Source: CAYRFQ01 sp964423615 (GTDB lineage: Bacteria > Planctomycetota > Planctomycetia > Gemmatales > Gemmataceae). Taken from it: 64,000 nucleotides of DNA. The DNA lies in NCBI GenBank assembly GCA_964423615.1, contig CAYRFQ010000008.1, positions 1-64,000 on the forward strand. Direction: 5' to 3'. The notes beneath the pieces are model-generated. The model did not search any database. It was not told where the DNA came from and worked only from the letters and a program-made list of their open reading frames with translations. The position numbers were made by a program, and so were the translations under genes. Positions 62,654 to 64,000 of the stretch are shown here, in pieces; the stretch's first letter is position 1, and the number at the start of each line of letters is the position of its first letter.

Positions 62654-64000
62654 TCAAGGTGTTGTAGAGGATTTCCGGGCTATGCCTTTCGCCAGCTTCG
62701 CTTTTTTTGTCGATTGAATTTGCTGACGTATGTATTCAAGTGCCTTTTGAAGCTGTCTATCCTCAAACTGTGTGATCTCGTCAGGTTCTCGAGGCCGATC
62801 AGGTCTCGGTATTATCTCATGATAACGCCAAAACTCCCTCAAATCGCCCCGTTCCTTCAGAGATAACTTGAGTTTGAAACCAGGGTTCGGGGAGACGCCC
62901 CAGGTGTCCTTGTCACGACCCTTTGTACTCGCTTTGTTCAGATTAAGACCATTGGGACGCCAGAATGAGGCCGTCGTCAGCTTCAATCGACCTCCGGTCA
63001 CGTCGAAAGGCAAGATAGACTGGACACTTCCCTTTCCGTAACTACGTGATCCGATGACAATTGCCCTACCATGGTCTTGCAAACACGCCGAAACGATCTC
63101 ACTGGCGCTGGCGCTATATCCATTGACCAGACAAACCATCGGAAACGCGACGTAGGAACCATCCGAGCGACCAACATAAGATACCTCGGGTCGGCCACGT
63201 TCTCGCACCGTTACGATGACACCGTCGTCGATGAACAGATCGGAGATCTTCACCGCGCTGGGAAGCAAACCACCGGGGTTATCTCGAAGGTCGAGGATGA
63301 ACCCGCCGATTCCCACATCTTCCTTGAGTTTTCGCATGACAGCCGCCAGGTCGCGGTAGGTATTTCGAGTGAACTGATCGATTCGGATGTAACAAATTTT
63401 GTTCTTCGGATCGATCACGTAGTTCCACTCGTCGCGATCCGCGCTGTTTCCACCATTTCGCTTGTACCCAAAAACTGTCCCAACTTCGACAGACCCGCGA
63501 ATGATTTCAAACTCCAACGGTTCCTTTTCGCCTTCGCGTCGCACGATCAGCTTGACTTTCGTACCCGCCCTGCCACTGATCTTCTCGACGGCTTTCGTTG
63601 TCGACATGCCCTTAGTCGACAGGACTTCTCTTTTGGGCAACGGCTTGCCGCGTTTGTCCACGTCACGGATGATTTTGGTAATGATGTCCCCAGCGTACAT
63701 ACCTTTTTTGTAGGCCGGACTGCCTTTAATGGGCGTCACCACTTCAAGGAGATCATTCGAAGGATTGTAACGAATCTGTACACCGATACCCGAGAAACCC
63801 CCGTCGAACAGCTTTGTGAATTCGGCAAGAGTTTTCGGATCGATATAGTCAGTATGTGGGTCGAGTGTCGATAGCATCGGATGAAGTGAATACGTGACAT
63901 CCTGGCCTTCGGTCAGATCTTCTCGTTTCCCAAGATGTTTTCGAGCTGCCGAAAGGACCAAAATCATCTCCGCAGGAGAAAACTGGTCGGCCCGCTTGAG
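62654..64000 (-). CDS. C-terminal processing protease (S41), 5' end beyond window
   Basis: A periplasmic tail-specific protease of the CtpA/Prc type. 448 codons are visible; the frame is still open at 64000 (LKRADQFSPAE before the first in-window Met), so the N-terminus with signal lies outside. A PDZ domain appears at GVQIRYNPSNDLLEV...GSPAYKKGMYAGDII. The peptidase core has GGFILDLRDNPGGLL, the Ser motif NGYSASASEIV and the Lys motif SRSYGKGSVQ. The C-terminus (ALEYIRQQIQSTKKAKLAKG) is charged. A strong terminator follows. Confidence 0.93.
   Translation of the reverse strand, partial: LKRADQFSPAEMILVLSAARKHLGKREDLTEGQDVTYSLHPMLSTLDPHTDYIDPKTLAEFTKLFDGGFSGIGVQIRYNPSNDLLEVVTPIKGSPAYKKGMYAGDIITKIIRDVDKRGKPLPKREVLSTKGMSTTKAVEKISGRAGTKVKLIVRREGEKEPLEFEIIRGSVEVGTVFGYKRNGGNSADRDEWNYVIDPKNKICYIRIDQFTRNTYRDLAAVMRKLKEDVGIGGFILDLRDNPGGLLPSAVKISDLFIDDGVIVTVRERGRPEVSYVGRSDGSYVAFPMVCLVNGYSASASEIVSACLQDHGRAIVIGSRSYGKGSVQSILPFDVTGGRLKLTTASFWRPNGLNLNKASTKGRDKDTWGVSPNPGFKLKLSLKERGDLREFWRYHEIIPRPDRPREPDEITQFEDRQLQKALEYIRQQIQSTKKAKLAKGIARKSSTTP

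Noticed and set aside
1..64000. tRNA, rRNA, tmRNA or riboswitch genes
   Set aside because: T-loop-like strings such as GGTTCGAATC occur only inside genes (for example in uppS) and no cloverleaf or conserved riboswitch core was found by eye; a covariance search would settle this.

Overview
The window reads as a planctomycete chromosome fragment, most likely Gemmatales-like. Three kinds of evidence support this: (i) families typical of that phylum, namely a TIGR02996 repeat-companion domain, a large dehydrogenase/HEAT/haem protein, a WD40 protein with an N-terminal planctomycete-type cytochrome, a formylglycine sulfatase, and a surface protein whose N-terminus carries an LESRSVPA motif; (ii) outer-membrane lipid A genes (lpxD, lpxI) next to many exported proteins; (iii) long intergenic regions and frequent TTG/GTG starts. 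A run of 100 Ns at 15364-15463 shows a scaffolded draft assembly. I found no tRNA, rRNA, CRISPR array, transposase or prophage.

Layout. 1-4138 (minus): purA-uppS-cdsA-phoH. 4360-8456: a JAMM peptidase divergent from argG, then lpxD and lpxI. 9067-15281: a GH10-like protein, a membrane Ser/Thr kinase, nagA and purM. 15282-15771: assembly gap with a 21-bp tandem array. 15772-19170 (minus): three exported proteins, one FecR-like. 20035-23032 (minus): argS and rsfS. 23491-26110: an exported His-rich protein and a cysteine desulfurase. 26450-31695 (minus): a coupled pair of exported haem proteins. 32082-36730: metallophosphoesterase, 2Fe-2S ferredoxin, sulfatase, ABM-domain membrane protein. 36910-39448: lipoprotein, a shortened PII protein, truB. 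39508-44471 (minus): giant WD40/cytochrome protein and a beta-CASP RNase-like protein. 44561-47972: frameshifted TIGR02996 gene, then an NtrC-type regulator and its sensor kinase. 48371-54552: recA, DegP-like protease, sugar isomerase-like protein, ceramidase-like protein, lipoprotein. 55440-64000: a planctomycete-specific unknown, a papain-fold protein lacking its catalytic Cys and His, a subtilisin, small exported proteins, a beta-helix surface protein and a C-terminal processing protease running off the end.

How the genes work together. Housekeeping functions dominate: purine, arginine, peptidoglycan/lipid precursors, lipid A, tRNA charging and modification, recombination. They are interleaved with an envelope/periplasm set of haem proteins, sulfatase, proteases and lipoproteins. 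The two-component pair at 45008-47972 is the only clear dedicated regulatory system.

The most interesting non-genic signal is a dispersed intergenic element with two modules (A and B) found at six places, always in the same orientation on the + strand. Its B core seems to have expanded into the 21-bp tandem array beside the assembly gap. The most interesting protein is the pseudo-peptidase at 56367-57263.
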